From the NCBI RefSeq assembly GCF_051251125.1, contig NZ_JBPCZL010000001.1: DNA of 64,000 nucleotides; one strand, given 5' to 3'. Of the stretch, positions 1-10,000 are shown in pieces. Each line of letters starts with the position of its first letter. Within the stretch, counting starts at the first letter, position 1. The notes under the pieces are model-generated. The model ran no database searches and had not been told where the DNA came from. It saw only the letters and a list, made by a program, of their open reading frames with translations. Made by a program: the position numbers and the translations under genes. This DNA is from Carnimonas bestiolae (GTDB taxonomy: Bacteria; Pseudomonadota; Gammaproteobacteria; Pseudomonadales; Halomonadaceae).

Positions 1-167
1 GCCTGATGGGCATCATCACCCCCTATGGCACCGGCCCCAGCCCGATCTATTTCGGCAGTGGCTTCCTGCCTGCCGCCGACTACTGGCGATTGGGCACCAT
101 CTTCGGCGCACTGTTCCTGATTCTGTTGCTGGCCATAGGGCTACCGTGGATGGAGTTGGTGCTGTAA
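1..167 (+). CDS. DASS-family anion transporter, C-terminal fragment
   Basis: The window opens inside a reading frame (codons from base 3) that ends at TAA 165-167 and gives about 54 residues. The fragment contains a TPYGTGPSPIYFGSG-like stretch, a short loop with DYWRLG, and one hydrophobic terminal helix ending in PWMELVL. This pattern is typical of the C-terminus of divalent anion:Na+ symporter / CitT-TtdT-type permeases, inner membrane carriers of di- and tricarboxylates. The substrate cannot be told from this part. The neighbouring malate:quinone oxidoreductase fits a C4-dicarboxylate theme, but that link is inference. The start lies outside the window. Confidence 0.75.
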   Translation, partial: LMGIITPYGTGPSPIYFGSGFLPAADYWRLGTIFGALFLILLLAIGLPWMELVL

Positions 168-421
168 CACAGGATGACTGATGGGCGGGCCGAGCAACCA
201 CACTATTGCGAAGGATCCCGGCCCATCCCCGGTGATCGAGAGCACAGAGAAATTAATACGACATTATGTGACACTAAGGGCAACGAGAGTGCTCTGCGAA
301 GGCAACTGCTCAGGGGCAGCTCGCCCCACTGCAGCCTTCTAGGCATTCCCAACATTAGCCGCGCATTTTCGCGTAGTAATAGCACATAATGAAATAACAC
401 AAGGCATTCGGGAGAGCGTAA

Positions 422-1924
422 ATGAGTGACGAGAACACTGAGCAGGTTGATGTACTGCTAATAGGCGCTGGGGTAATGAGCACAACGCTGGCGACGCTTC
501 TGCATCATCTTGAGCCGGGCCTCTCGATCGAAATAGTGGAACAGCTCGATGGCGCTGCGCAGGAGAGCTCCAACGCGTGGAATAACGCAGGCACCGGCCA
601 TGCGGCCATGTGCGAGCTGAACTATACACCGCGCGCGGCCGACGGCTCGGTGAATATCGACAAAGCCGTCAACATTAATACCCAGTTCGAAGAATCGAAG
701 CAGTTCTGGAGCTATCTGATTGAGCAAGGCGCGCTCGATGCACCGGAAAACTTCATTCATCCGGTGCCTCATATCAGCTTTGTGCGCGGTGATGACGACG
801 TCGCTTTCCTGAAGCAGCGCTATGAGGCCATGAGCGCGCACCCCTGCTTCGCTGATATGACCTTCACCGAAGATCACGATGAAATCAAACAGTGGGCACC
901 GCTGCTGTTTGCAGGACGCACCGGTACTCAGTCGCTGGCCGCCACGCGCATGCGTCAGGGGGCCGATGTCGACTATGGCGCGCTGTCGCGAGACCTGATC
1001 GGCCATCTTGAGAAAGAGCAAGCGGTCAAGGTTGCCTACCAGCAGAAAGTAACCGGGCTGGTCCAGGATGCCAACGGCCACTGGTACGTTGATATCAGCG
1101 TTAACAACGGTGCAGAAAAACGCACCGTGCGTGCTGGCTTCGTGTTCGTAGGTGCGGGCGGCGCTGCACTGGGTTTGCTGCAGAAAAGCGGTATTCCGGA
1201 AGCCAACGGCTATGCCGGCTTCCCGGTGAGCGGCCAGTGGCTGCGCTGCGACAAACCCGAGATTGTCGAACAGCACACCGCCAAGGTGTACAGCAAGGCA
1301 TCCGTGGGTGCGCCGCCGATGTCGGTCCCCCACCTCGACACCCGCGTCGTCGATGGTAAGACATCGCTGCTGTTTGGCCCCTTCGCCGGCTTCACTACCA
1401 AGTTCCTGAAAACCGGCTCGCTGCTCGATTTGCCCGAAAGCGTGCGTTTCAACAACATCAAACCGATGCTGTCGGTCGCCAAGGATAACTTCCCGCTGGT
1501 GAAATATCTGGTGCAGCAGGTGCTGCTATCGCAGAAACAGCGCGTCGAAGAACTGCGTGATTTCTACCCTGACGCCAAGGACGATGACTGGCGGCTACAG
1601 GTTGCTGGTCAGCGCGTGCAGGTAATCAAGAAAGACGCCGAGAAAGGCGGCACGCTGCAGTTCGGTACGGAAGTAGTTGCCGCTAAAGACAACAGTATTG
1701 CTGCTCTGCTGGGGGCTTCTCCCGGCGCGTCCACCGCGGTATCGATCATGCTGGGACTGCTGGAACGCTGCTTTAGCGACAAGTTCTCAAGCGAAGCTTG
1801 GCAGCAGAAGCTCAACACGATCTTCAGCGCTCGTGCCGCTGCCCTGGCCACCGATGGCGAATTGCTCAACAAGGTGCGCACTCATTCGCACTCAGTGCTG
1901 AAACTGACAGCGCCCGGCGAGTAA
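422..1924 (+). CDS. mqo: malate:quinone oxidoreductase
   Basis: A 500-residue FAD-dependent peripheral membrane enzyme that oxidises L-malate to oxaloacetate and passes electrons to the quinone pool, as an alternative to NAD-malate dehydrogenase. The N-terminus has a dinucleotide-binding fold (VDVLLIGAGVMST, residues about 9-21), followed by the family pattern NAWNNAGTGHAAMCELNYTP and, near the C-terminus, GASPGAST. The length matches Mqo proteins. The ATG at 422 is preceded by GGGAGAG, a suitable ribosome-binding site. The gene stands alone after an intergenic gap of about 250 bases and is closed by a strong bidirectional hairpin at 1965-2007. A shorter unrelated FAD oxidase is unlikely given the full-length family match. 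Confidence 0.96.
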   Translation: MSDENTEQVDVLLIGAGVMSTTLATLLHHLEPGLSIEIVEQLDGAAQESSNAWNNAGTGHAAMCELNYTPRAADGSVNIDKAVNINTQFEESKQFWSYLIEQGALDAPENFIHPVPHISFVRGDDDVAFLKQRYEAMSAHPCFADMTFTEDHDEIKQWAPLLFAGRTGTQSLAATRMRQGADVDYGALSRDLIGHLEKEQAVKVAYQQKVTGLVQDANGHWYVDISVNNGAEKRTVRAGFVFVGAGGAALGLLQKSGIPEANGYAGFPVSGQWLRCDKPEIVEQHTAKVYSKASVGAPPMSVPHLDTRVVDGKTSLLFGPFAGFTTKFLKTGSLLDLPESVRFNNIKPMLSVAKDNFPLVKYLVQQVLLSQKQRVEELRDFYPDAKDDDWRLQVAGQRVQVIKKDAEKGGTLQFGTEVVAAKDNSIAALLGASPGASTAVSIMLGLLERCFSDKFSSEAWQQKLNTIFSARAAALATDGELLNKVRTHSHSVLKLTAPGE

Positions 1925-1964
1925 TACCGCTTCGGTAGTTGCGCTGCTGCCAAACGCACCACAC

Positions 1965-2007
1965 AAAAGCCCCGCCGTTGAGTGTTCATCAACGGCGGGG
2001 CTTTTTT
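1965..2007. terminator. bidirectional rho-independent terminator
   Basis: A perfect 16-bp inverted repeat (1965-1980 with 1990-2005) encloses a 9-base loop. It has an A tract on the left and a T run on the right, so it can end mqo on the plus strand and the convergent peptidase gene on the minus strand. Confidence 0.93.
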
Positions 2008-2062
2008 ATTGCCACTAGCGTGTCGGTGCACCGCCCTTTGCTCGCGGCGGCTATTGCGCTCG

Positions 2063-4192
2063 CTACTCGCTAGCGGTCAGGTTGTCCCACAAGAACTGCG
2101 TGGTCATGGCGATGCGCTCAGCACTTTGGCGATTATCCACGGAAGCACCGTGGCCACCTTCGGTGTTCTCGTAGAACCACACCTGCTGGATGCCCATGTC
2201 CTGCATCTTGGCAGCCATCTTGCGCGCCTGTACCGGCCCCACGCGATCATCGCTGGTGGCAGTGTAGAACAGCACCGGCGGATAGTGCGTGTTAGCGTCG
2301 ATGTTGTGATAAGGCGAGAAGGTGCGGATGAACTGCCACTGATCAGGCTGATCGGGATCGCCATATTCGCCGATCCACGATGCCCCCGCCGACAGATGGG
2401 TATAGCGCTTCATGTCCAGCAGCGGCACCTCACTGACAATGGCACCGAACAGCTGCGGATAGTGCGTTAGCATATTGCCCGCCAGCAGACCGCCGTTGCT
2501 GCCGCCTTCCGCGCCCAAATGCTGCGCTGAAGTAACGCCGCGCTTGGTCAGGTCGCTGGCAACCGCCGCGAAATCTTCATAGGCACGCATACGATGCTGC
2601 TTAAGCGCCGCCTGATGCCAGCCCGGGCCGTATTCACCGCCGCCGCGAATATTGGCAATCACGTAAACGCCACCACGCTCCAGCCACGAGCGGCCAATAC
2701 TGCCGCTGTAATCCGGCGTCAATGAGACTTCGAAACCGCCGTACCCGTACAGCAGCGTGGGATTGCGACCGTCCAGCTGAATATCCTTGGCAGCAATCTC
2801 GAAGTAAGGGATGCGGGTACCATCGCGGGAGGTAGCAAAGTGCTGCTGCACCTGATAGCGCGAAGCATCGAAGAAGGCCGGTGCCTGCTTCAGCTTGTCA
2901 GGGGCTGCGCTGCTATCGAGCGAGCCATAGTAGAGCGTGGCAGGCTTCAAGAAGCCTTCTACCGACAGCCAGTAGTCATCGTTTTCTTCGTCATCGACAC
3001 CGCCTGCACTGATACTGCTGAGCGCGATATCATCCCCCAGCGGGCGACGCTGCCACTCTCCTTGGCCGGGAGTCACTACTTCTAACCGACCGGCCACGTT
3101 GTCCATTTCGTTGAGCAGCAAATGGTGCCGAGTGGTGGAATAGCCCGCCAGTGAGCGCGTGGCGGTTGGGGTAAACACCTTGACTAGATCACGCTTTCCG
3201 GCCATGAAATCGTCGAACTTAGCGGCCAGCAGCGAACCTGCAGGATAGTGTTGCCCTGCTACTTGCCAATCACTGCGCAACGAGATTAGCAGCCACTCAC
3301 GATACGGCGAGGCGTCGGCATCGGCAGGAATCTCGATTTTCTGAAGTTCTCCTTCTGGCGTACGCCAAAAGGTCTCGCCCTCGAAGAAAGAGCGCTGGCG
3401 ATGAAAGAAATCGCGCTCGAAACCTTTGGTAAAATCGTGCCCGCCCATCACCGTCAGGTCCTGAGGCTCACCCTCGAAGACAACCTTAGCGCTGGAAAGC
3501 GGTGTACCTCGCTGCCATAGCTTGACGATACGTGGATACCCGGAGGTAGTCATCGAGCCAGCGCCAAAATCGGTGGCGACATAGAGATGATCGCGATCAC
3601 GCCAATTGACATTGCTTTTCGCTGCGGGCAGCTCGAAGCCTCCCTCCACGAACGTCTTGCTGGCCAGATCAAACTCGCGCACCGCCCTGGCATCACCGCC
3701 ATCAGGCGACAGGTTAATCAGACAGCGCTGGTAGTCAGGTGCCAGACAGCCAGCACCGTGCCACACCCAGCGTTTGCCTTCCTGCTGGCCCAGTGCATCG
3801 ACGTCGAGCAATACCTCCCAGCGCGGCTGCTCCTTGCGGTACTCATCGAGTGTGGTACGGCGCCACAGACCGCGCGGATGGTCTTTGTCGCGCCAGAAGT
3901 TGTAGAAGTACTCCCCGCGCTTCCCCACCGCCGGAATACGCGCATCGGAATCGAGTACTTCCAGCACGCGATCACGTGTACGCTGATACGCTTCGCCTGA
4001 GCCAAAGCGAGCGAGCGTTTTACGGTTTTGCTGCTTGACCCAATCGAGCGGCTTCTCGCCATGAATATCTTCCAACCATTGCCATTGATCGCCTTCTGCA
4101 GAAGTGCTGGCAACATTGGGGTGAGAACTGGCATCAGACATGCAGGAAACTCCTAGAAAGCATAAGGCAGTGCACAACACGCTAACCTTCAT
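2063..4192 (-). CDS. prolyl oligopeptidase family serine peptidase (S9A)
   Basis: A large S9 serine peptidase (709 residues from 4192) with an N-terminal beta-propeller and a C-terminal alpha/beta hydrolase domain. The nucleophile sits in GGSNGGLLAGNM, and the family signature around YGGFEVSL, the Asp in SDDRVGP and the His in EGGHGA complete the catalytic set. Such enzymes cleave short peptides after proline or basic residues. Two starts are plausible. The ATG at 4192 has AAGAGG upstream and would add a short hydrophobic leader (CTALCFLGVSC). The ATG at 4141 has AGGAG at ideal spacing and starts directly at MSDASSHPNV, giving a cytoplasmic enzyme. The ORF is open further upstream to 4342, but that part looks non-coding. 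Confidence 0.9.
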   Translation of the reverse strand: MKVSVLCTALCFLGVSCMSDASSHPNVASTSAEGDQWQWLEDIHGEKPLDWVKQQNRKTLARFGSGEAYQRTRDRVLEVLDSDARIPAVGKRGEYFYNFWRDKDHPRGLWRRTTLDEYRKEQPRWEVLLDVDALGQQEGKRWVWHGAGCLAPDYQRCLINLSPDGGDARAVREFDLASKTFVEGGFELPAAKSNVNWRDRDHLYVATDFGAGSMTTSGYPRIVKLWQRGTPLSSAKVVFEGEPQDLTVMGGHDFTKGFERDFFHRQRSFFEGETFWRTPEGELQKIEIPADADASPYREWLLISLRSDWQVAGQHYPAGSLLAAKFDDFMAGKRDLVKVFTPTATRSLAGYSTTRHHLLLNEMDNVAGRLEVVTPGQGEWQRRPLGDDIALSSISAGGVDDEENDDYWLSVEGFLKPATLYYGSLDSSAAPDKLKQAPAFFDASRYQVQQHFATSRDGTRIPYFEIAAKDIQLDGRNPTLLYGYGGFEVSLTPDYSGSIGRSWLERGGVYVIANIRGGGEYGPGWHQAALKQHRMRAYEDFAAVASDLTKRGVTSAQHLGAEGGSNGGLLAGNMLTHYPQLFGAIVSEVPLLDMKRYTHLSAGASWIGEYGDPDQPDQWQFIRTFSPYHNIDANTHYPPVLFYTATSDDRVGPVQARKMAAKMQDMGIQQVWFYENTEGGHGASVDNRQSAERIAMTTQFLWDNLTASE

Positions 4193-4353
4193 TGTTATTG
4201 GCCTCTTAAGGAAAAAGCGATAAAGACGTGCAGCAGCTGTTGTTTTTTTAACGCTAATAATTCGCGCAGCGCCCGACGTTAAGGCGGGCGCACTGCTTCT
4301 ATTAGCCACGACGGCGATGGGATTGCAAGCGGCGGTCTTCACTGGGGGAATCG

Positions 4354-4388
4354 AAAACTACCGGCGCCGCAAAACGCGACGCCGGTAG
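4354..4388 (-). terminator. rho-independent terminator after cls
   Basis: An inverted repeat CTACCGGCG (4358-4366) / CGCCGGTAG (4380-4388) is followed on the minus strand by TTTT. It lies 41 bases beyond the cardiolipin synthase stop. Confidence 0.7.
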
Positions 4389-4428
4389 CCATCGAGAAGC
4401 AAACCTTCTCTTACACAGCACGCTGCCG

Positions 4429-5844
4429 CTACAGAATCGGCGCTACCAGATTGGCCAGCCGCCCTCCTATTTGACGCCAGATGGGCACCTGATCGAGCGC
4501 CTGCTGGTCCAACTCGCGCGACTCGCTGAAGTCGTGCAACAGCATTTGTTCGATTTCGCTAGCGAATGCAGCATCGAAGGTGGCGACCATCAATTCAAAG
4601 TTAAGCCGCAGCGAACGGTTATCGAGATTGGCACTGCCGACCACCGCATACTCGTCGTCAACCAGCCATACCTTCTGATGCACAAATCCCTGACGGTAGT
4701 TATAGATGCGCATGCCGCTTTGGAAGGCGCGCCGCATAAACAGGCAACTCGCCAGGTAAACGGTAATGTGATCCGCTTGCCCTGGCACCAGAATGCGCAC
4801 ATCAACGCCGCGATTAACCGCCAGTTGCAATGCCGCAAACACCGCGTCATCCGGCACCAGATACGGCGTACTAATCCATACCCGCTTGGTTGCCTTGCCA
4901 ATCAGCTCGAGCAATTCCATAACGCAGGTATCGTTACCATCGGCAGGGCCCGTGGGCAGAGCTTGACACTTCTTATCGCCAACCGGCTCGGTGGCTGCCA
5001 TGCCCAGCTCGGGCAACTGTTTTGTCGTCCAATACCAATCTTCGGCGAAGGAATATTGCAGGCAGTTGATAATGGGGCCACGCAACTCGATATGCGTATC
5101 GCGCCAAGGCGCCAGCGGTGGCTCCTTGCTGATATAAAGATTACTGACGTTGTGTCCGCCAACAAAGGCACGCTCACTGTCCACGATGACCAGTTTGCGG
5201 TGGTTGCGGAAATTCACCTGGAAACGGTTATAGCCAATCCCCGAAGACGTCACGAACTTGTGCGCTTTAATGCCACCCTGCCGCAGACGTTCCAACGTGG
5301 AGCGCTTCAAGCCGTGGCTACCTATCCCATCACACAGCAGCATGACATCGACACCGTCGGCCGCGCGCGCCAGCAATTTATCGAGCATCTTCTGACCGAG
5401 CTCATCCTCGGCAATGGTGAAAAACTCCACCACAATCTGTGACTTCGCATGGTCAATGGCGTCGAAGATGGCCTCGAAGGTTGCCTCGCCGTTGACCAGA
5501 AGGCGAACGTCGTTCCCTTCCAGCATCGGCATTTGTGTCAGTTTCGCCGCAGCAGGCAAGCCCTGATCGCCCTGCTCCGCCACTGAACGGCGCCATGGCA
5601 CGTCACCAATACGCGTGTTGACTTCGTTACGCTCATCACGACGCGCCTTGACGAATGACTCAAAGCGATTGCTGCCAAAAATAAAATACGGAATCAGCGC
5701 GAAGTACGGGAAGACCACCAACAGCACCGCCCATGCGATAGCACCCTGCGGCGTTCGCGAGCGCCATATCGCGTCGATAGCCGCAAGGATGCCACCCAAA
5801 TGGAACAGAAAGACAATAATACCGAGGATCGAAACAGTGCTCAT
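4429..5844 (-). CDS. cls: cardiolipin synthase
   Basis: A 471-residue phospholipase D superfamily enzyme that condenses phosphatidylglycerol molecules (or PG with PE) into cardiolipin at the inner membrane. Two N-terminal membrane helices (about residues 5-25 and 36-56) precede two PLD domains, each with an HxK(x)4D motif: HRKLVIVD in the first and HQKVWLVDD in the second, the latter followed by GSANLDNRS. Length and layout match ClsA-type enzymes. The gene is monocistronic on the minus strand, with a hairpin terminator just beyond its stop. Halophiles raise cardiolipin under salt stress, which fits the suggested host, but no osmotic control element was identified. Confidence 0.94.
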   Translation of the reverse strand: MSTVSILGIIVFLFHLGGILAAIDAIWRSRTPQGAIAWAVLLVVFPYFALIPYFIFGSNRFESFVKARRDERNEVNTRIGDVPWRRSVAEQGDQGLPAAAKLTQMPMLEGNDVRLLVNGEATFEAIFDAIDHAKSQIVVEFFTIAEDELGQKMLDKLLARAADGVDVMLLCDGIGSHGLKRSTLERLRQGGIKAHKFVTSSGIGYNRFQVNFRNHRKLVIVDSERAFVGGHNVSNLYISKEPPLAPWRDTHIELRGPIINCLQYSFAEDWYWTTKQLPELGMAATEPVGDKKCQALPTGPADGNDTCVMELLELIGKATKRVWISTPYLVPDDAVFAALQLAVNRGVDVRILVPGQADHITVYLASCLFMRRAFQSGMRIYNYRQGFVHQKVWLVDDEYAVVGSANLDNRSLRLNFELMVATFDAAFASEIEQMLLHDFSESRELDQQALDQVPIWRQIGGRLANLVAPIL

Positions 5845-6689
5845 GAGAGGGGATGTTCACCTTGATTAACAGTGTGTTGGTGTGCCGGCTTGGCTGACTC
5901 GGAGCTTACGGCAGGGCACGGGAGATAGACCGCGACTCGCCCACAACAGGACATACCAACCCTGCGCCGTCCCGACGACCGAATCGAAAGGAGCCATTCT
6001 GCCGCGACGGCCGACGATAACAGCCTAAACCTTGCCTTAGCAGCTAAAGCCTAGCAACAAAACACCGCTTAATAAGTAAAACTTTACCCACTGCTCGCCA
6101 ACCGCACATCGACAACCTGAATGTCTAACGCTCCTCTCGCACCGTCCACCTTGGCGGTCCACTGCTTTTTCCGACATCACCGCCCTATTCCTACGCCATC
6201 GGCCATCACAACATACGCGTACTTTGGGGGTATTGAGGGCGGCTATTGCTCTCTCACCTTTAGAGGCGTTGGCAGGCGTTGGCGTGAGGTGTTTACAAGT
6301 TTGGGGAGGAGTGCCTAAGAAAATCTGGCTTTGTGCGTGAATAGCTAGCGGATTACCTCTGGCATTAGAGAGCGCATCTTCACCACGACTACCAGTCTTG
6401 AGCTTTACTAGGGCCCGCCCAGCACGGATTAACTTCAGACGCTATCGGCCAAGCCTATGAACTTTAAGACGCGCTACAATTCCCGACCGTGAGGTCTGGT
6501 TAATCACTTTAGCGCTAGTGTTGCAGCGTTCTTCTCTTAAAATTCCAATTTTTGTGAGAAGTAACAGCGACAGCCAAAGACTATTTACCCAAAAATGATC
6601 ATCCTCTTTGCAACACACTGTATGAGCACAAGTCATGAGCCCAGCAAACAGCGCGAAAAGTTACAGAAGTTGAATCAATAATAGATGCT
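5845..6689. other. gene-poor stretch of about 850 bases
   Basis: No ORF here has a convincing start, ribosome-binding site or recognisable protein. The left part (to about 6060) is the upstream region of cls. The right part (from about 6450) becomes AT-rich and leads into the toxin/immunity end of the CDI locus. Short ORFs on both strands look like chance frames. It may be eroded DNA at the edge of an acquired island, but no repeat or integrase supports that. Confidence 0.5.
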
Positions 6690-6721
6690 GTAAAAAAGCT
6701 CTTGCTGAAAATAGCAAGAGC
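6690..6721 (-). terminator. rho-independent terminator closing the CDI operon
   Basis: A 9-bp inverted repeat (6698-6706 with 6713-6721, loop GAAAAT on the plus strand) is followed on the minus strand by six T residues. It lies 17 bases after the immunity gene stop. Confidence 0.92.
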
Positions 6722-6738
6722 CTTAGCGAAACCGAAGT

Positions 6739-7026
6739 TCAATCTTTCTTAATATTTACTCGTGTTAATTCGCCGTCAGGAGTCACACCTATACTAGAGC
6801 CGTTGTAGAAGTCCTCCCTTTTGTATTTTTTACCAGTAGGTTCTATCTCATCTCTGCCTACACGATAAATATTGAACATTCCTTCGACGCTGATACCGTA
6901 TCCATATACAATACCATCTTCCTCGCTTATGCCCATCACAATAGCCTTTTTATTTCTTAGTTCGGGACTCTTAGCACAGTCCCTGACCATGACTTCACTG
7001 TAAAAATCTATTCGATCAACACTCAT
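6739..7026 (-). CDS. CdiI-like immunity protein (Imm31-like)
   Basis: A 95-residue cytoplasmic protein encoded immediately after the CdiA-like toxin gene. Its ATG overlaps the toxin stop in an ATGA tetranucleotide (7023-7026), so the two are translationally coupled. The position is that of the cognate immunity gene that neutralises the CdiA C-terminal toxin in the producing cell. The sequence is acidic with no membrane segment. The patterns GISEEDGIVYGYGIS and EPTGKKYKREDFYNG recall the Imm31 family of polymorphic-toxin immunity proteins; that family name is from memory and tentative. The DNA is AT-rich relative to the surrounding chromosome, as is usual for exchangeable toxin/immunity modules. 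A terminator follows directly. Confidence 0.82.
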   Translation of the reverse strand: MSVDRIDFYSEVMVRDCAKSPELRNKKAIVMGISEEDGIVYGYGISVEGMFNIYRVGRDEIEPTGKKYKREDFYNGSSIGVTPDGELTRVNIKKD

Positions 7027-10000
7027 TTATGGGTAATCCTCCCATCTAAAGATACGTTAATATGCTTACCATCCCTAGATAGATGGCCTAACATGGACTG
7101 TCCTCTAGGAGACAACTGTACGTCCCATTCAAACGCTTGACCAGCTGTTCTGCTGGGACCTTTAGTCCATTCATTACCAAACCTATCGAAATATCCATTG
7201 TTTTTTCCCCTCAATAACGGACTACTGGGATGGTATTTCTCTTCAGGAACAAATCTAATTTTTCCCACTGTAGGTAACTGAGCATATTTTAGTCGGGCTT
7301 TAATTGACCAGGGTTTGGCTGCGCCTAGAGACCCATACGGGTTGAAGGGAAGATCATCGACGTAGCTAAATTTACTACTGTCGATTACACCGACCGATTC
7401 GACAATTTTTTGTTGCATGGTCGGCGTTTTTTTTATACTCGAAATTAGCTCGACACCTTTAACACCGTATCTCGCTACTCCGCCTAGCGGCAAAAATATA
7501 AGAGCTATATCTGTGGCTATTTTTCCGGTCTCTAACCCCGAGGTATAGGCGCCGCTTACGCCGGCTTTTTCATAATTTTCTTTTATGCTATTTATTCGAT
7601 TTATATAGTCTTGCTTGACGTTGTCTGCCAATTCACCCCAGGCATTATTTTTGACCAGTTCGGTCAGATTTCCGAACAGCTGAAGCGGGTTTGCTGCCGT
7701 ATCCAGAATGGACATCCCCATATCCGCCATGTTCGCGGGAATGCCTGCGATAAATCCTGCAGCCAAGGCGCCGTCCTGCTTACCGTCCTGTAGGCCCCAT
7801 TTCATTCTTATAATTTGCCGGTCCCACATGGAACTAGCGTTGGCGAGTTCCTTTTCTTGCAGTTCTATCTGATGATGAGTGAGATAGTTATAGCGGAAGG
7901 TATTCTCGCCACCGGTGGCGCCGCTGTAGGCTCCACTTGGATTCTCGGTAAATACGGCGCCAGCCACACCACCCAATGCTCGCACTAACTGAGCCTGGCG
8001 TTCTGATTGCTCGGCCCAGTCCTTCGCTTCAATCGTATTCTCGCCAAGAGTGATCGCAGCCAACTCTGCGGCGAGACTACCGGCTATTGCGCCTCTCTTG
8101 TTACCCTTGCCTATTTCAGCGGTCATGCCGGATAACACCGCATGCGACACCGCTTTACCTGGCGCGCCGAGAACTTCGCCGTTATCGCCGATGATTTTGG
8201 CGCCTTGCGCTTGAATCTGGGAGGCGCTGTTGGCTAGCAGGGCATCGACCAGTTGGTCCTTGAAACTGCCGCCGTAAATGGCCTGGTTAACGCTCGCTTC
8301 AACCATCGTTTGTGCGGCGACGCGGCCTGCAACCGCATTCCATTGACCGTCGTTTAAGCGTGGCAAAATGCCGGAGTTGGGCGTCGGTGCTTTGCCGAAA
8401 GCGACCGCGTCGAGGCCAGAAAGAGAGCCGTTGATTGCCATCGAGGCGATAATGGATTTCACCGAATGGCTACTACCGAGCTCCTTGAAGGCTTTGCTGA
8501 GATTGCCTTGGTTGTTAACCACGGCGACAGCAGCCTGGGAAGTTAACGCGGCCATCCCCGCTGTCGCCGCTCCCTCAAGAGCAACACCCGAGGCCGTGGT
8601 TGCGCCAAAGGCACCGATACCAGCGCCCGATGTTGCGGCAGCAACGGCGATGGCAATAACAGCCCCAACGGTTGGGTTGAGCGATTTATGCGTGTGGTGC
8701 CAGTTGGAATAAGCGTCTTGTACGGTGTTCCATTGCACGTCCTTGCGCTTATTGATGTCTTTCAACCACCCCAGGCCAGAGGTCTTTGCCAGGGTGTTAA
8801 CAGCGTCATCGAGGGACTGCCCTTCCCGACGCTTGATATCGGCAGTAACTCCCTTAGCGGCGTCTACGGTAAGCGCACCGCCTGTATAAATAACAGGAAG
8901 CCGCCACACATCCTCTTTGAACCCTTTATCGGTGCTCTTTATATAGAAGCCAGAAGACTTCGAAATAGTTTGGTCGAATGTGCTGTCTTTAACCGCCTTG
9001 AAGTTTACTTTCCCTTGCTCACTGGTTAATGCGGCGTTCTTGCCCGCGCTAATCTTGCTTGCCTCGTAGGTGCTGTCGTCTCGGCTAAGAAGATTGATAT
9101 CGTTTTGGGCAGTGAAATGAGCGACCCGATGATGAACATCGTCATGACTATGTTTCTCTGTTTTATGACCACCAAAAACGCCGCTGAGCCCCCCTTTTTT
9201 CTTCCGTTTTTTCGTTTCGTAATGGCTGGTTTCCTCTTCCGCTGATGCAAATAGGAACCCACCTTTGGCAGCAGCATCTAAGTTACCGTATTTTCCTCTT
9301 ATGCTACTGGCCTGAAACAAAAGGCTTTTTAGTGATAAAATATCAACATTATTTCGGGACCACAGGAAAGAGGGTTTTTGCGTTTTCCCCTCGGTGTGCC
9401 CATGATGAATGAGGTGGTAAAAGTAGAGCGGCACGCTACGCAGTGATGTATCGCCGCCGCTGGATATGTGCATATCTCGGTTGGCACGTAACTCACTTCC
9501 GTAGAGGTCGATAGCACGATCTGCTGCCAGCGAAATGGAACCCGCGCCTGAATGAAGATCAGCAAAAACTATCTTGTCGTCAAAGTTTTTGCCATCGACA
9601 ATCCTATAAACATGAGCGCCGAGGTTAATATCGCGCCCAGCCATTAGGTTAATATCTTTATTGCTGGATATTTTAGTTGCGGGAAGCAATAAATCCCGGC
9701 CGGCAAGAAGCGTTACGCCATTTTTGCTATTGAGAGTACTGATTAGTTCAGGCGCACGAGAGGTGGCAAAAAACTTATTAAAGGCAGGATCCAACGAGAG
9801 AACAGGCAACGTAATGTCCTGTCCCGCGCTCAGGTTTATCTTGCCTTGGTCTGCATTCATCCTCGCTTTGGTGATGTTTATATTTTGACCGGCGAGCAGA
9901 GTGATATCGCGATCTGTGAAGAAGCTGTTCGCATCCTGAAGACGGCGGTCAAAAGAGGTCTGTTTTAATGATAAATTTCTATTTTGCGATTCGGGACGCT

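Noticed and set aside
458..1333. Long minus-strand frame opposite mqo (291 residues)
   Set aside because: It is a shadow of the malate:quinone oxidoreductase gene, with no family likeness of its own.
4471..5442. 323-codon plus-strand frame opposite cls
   Set aside because: It mirrors the cardiolipin synthase coding strand and lacks a ribosome-binding site or recognisable domain.
6121..6318. 65-codon ORF in the gene-poor stretch
   Set aside because: No ribosome-binding site, odd composition and no family; likely chance.
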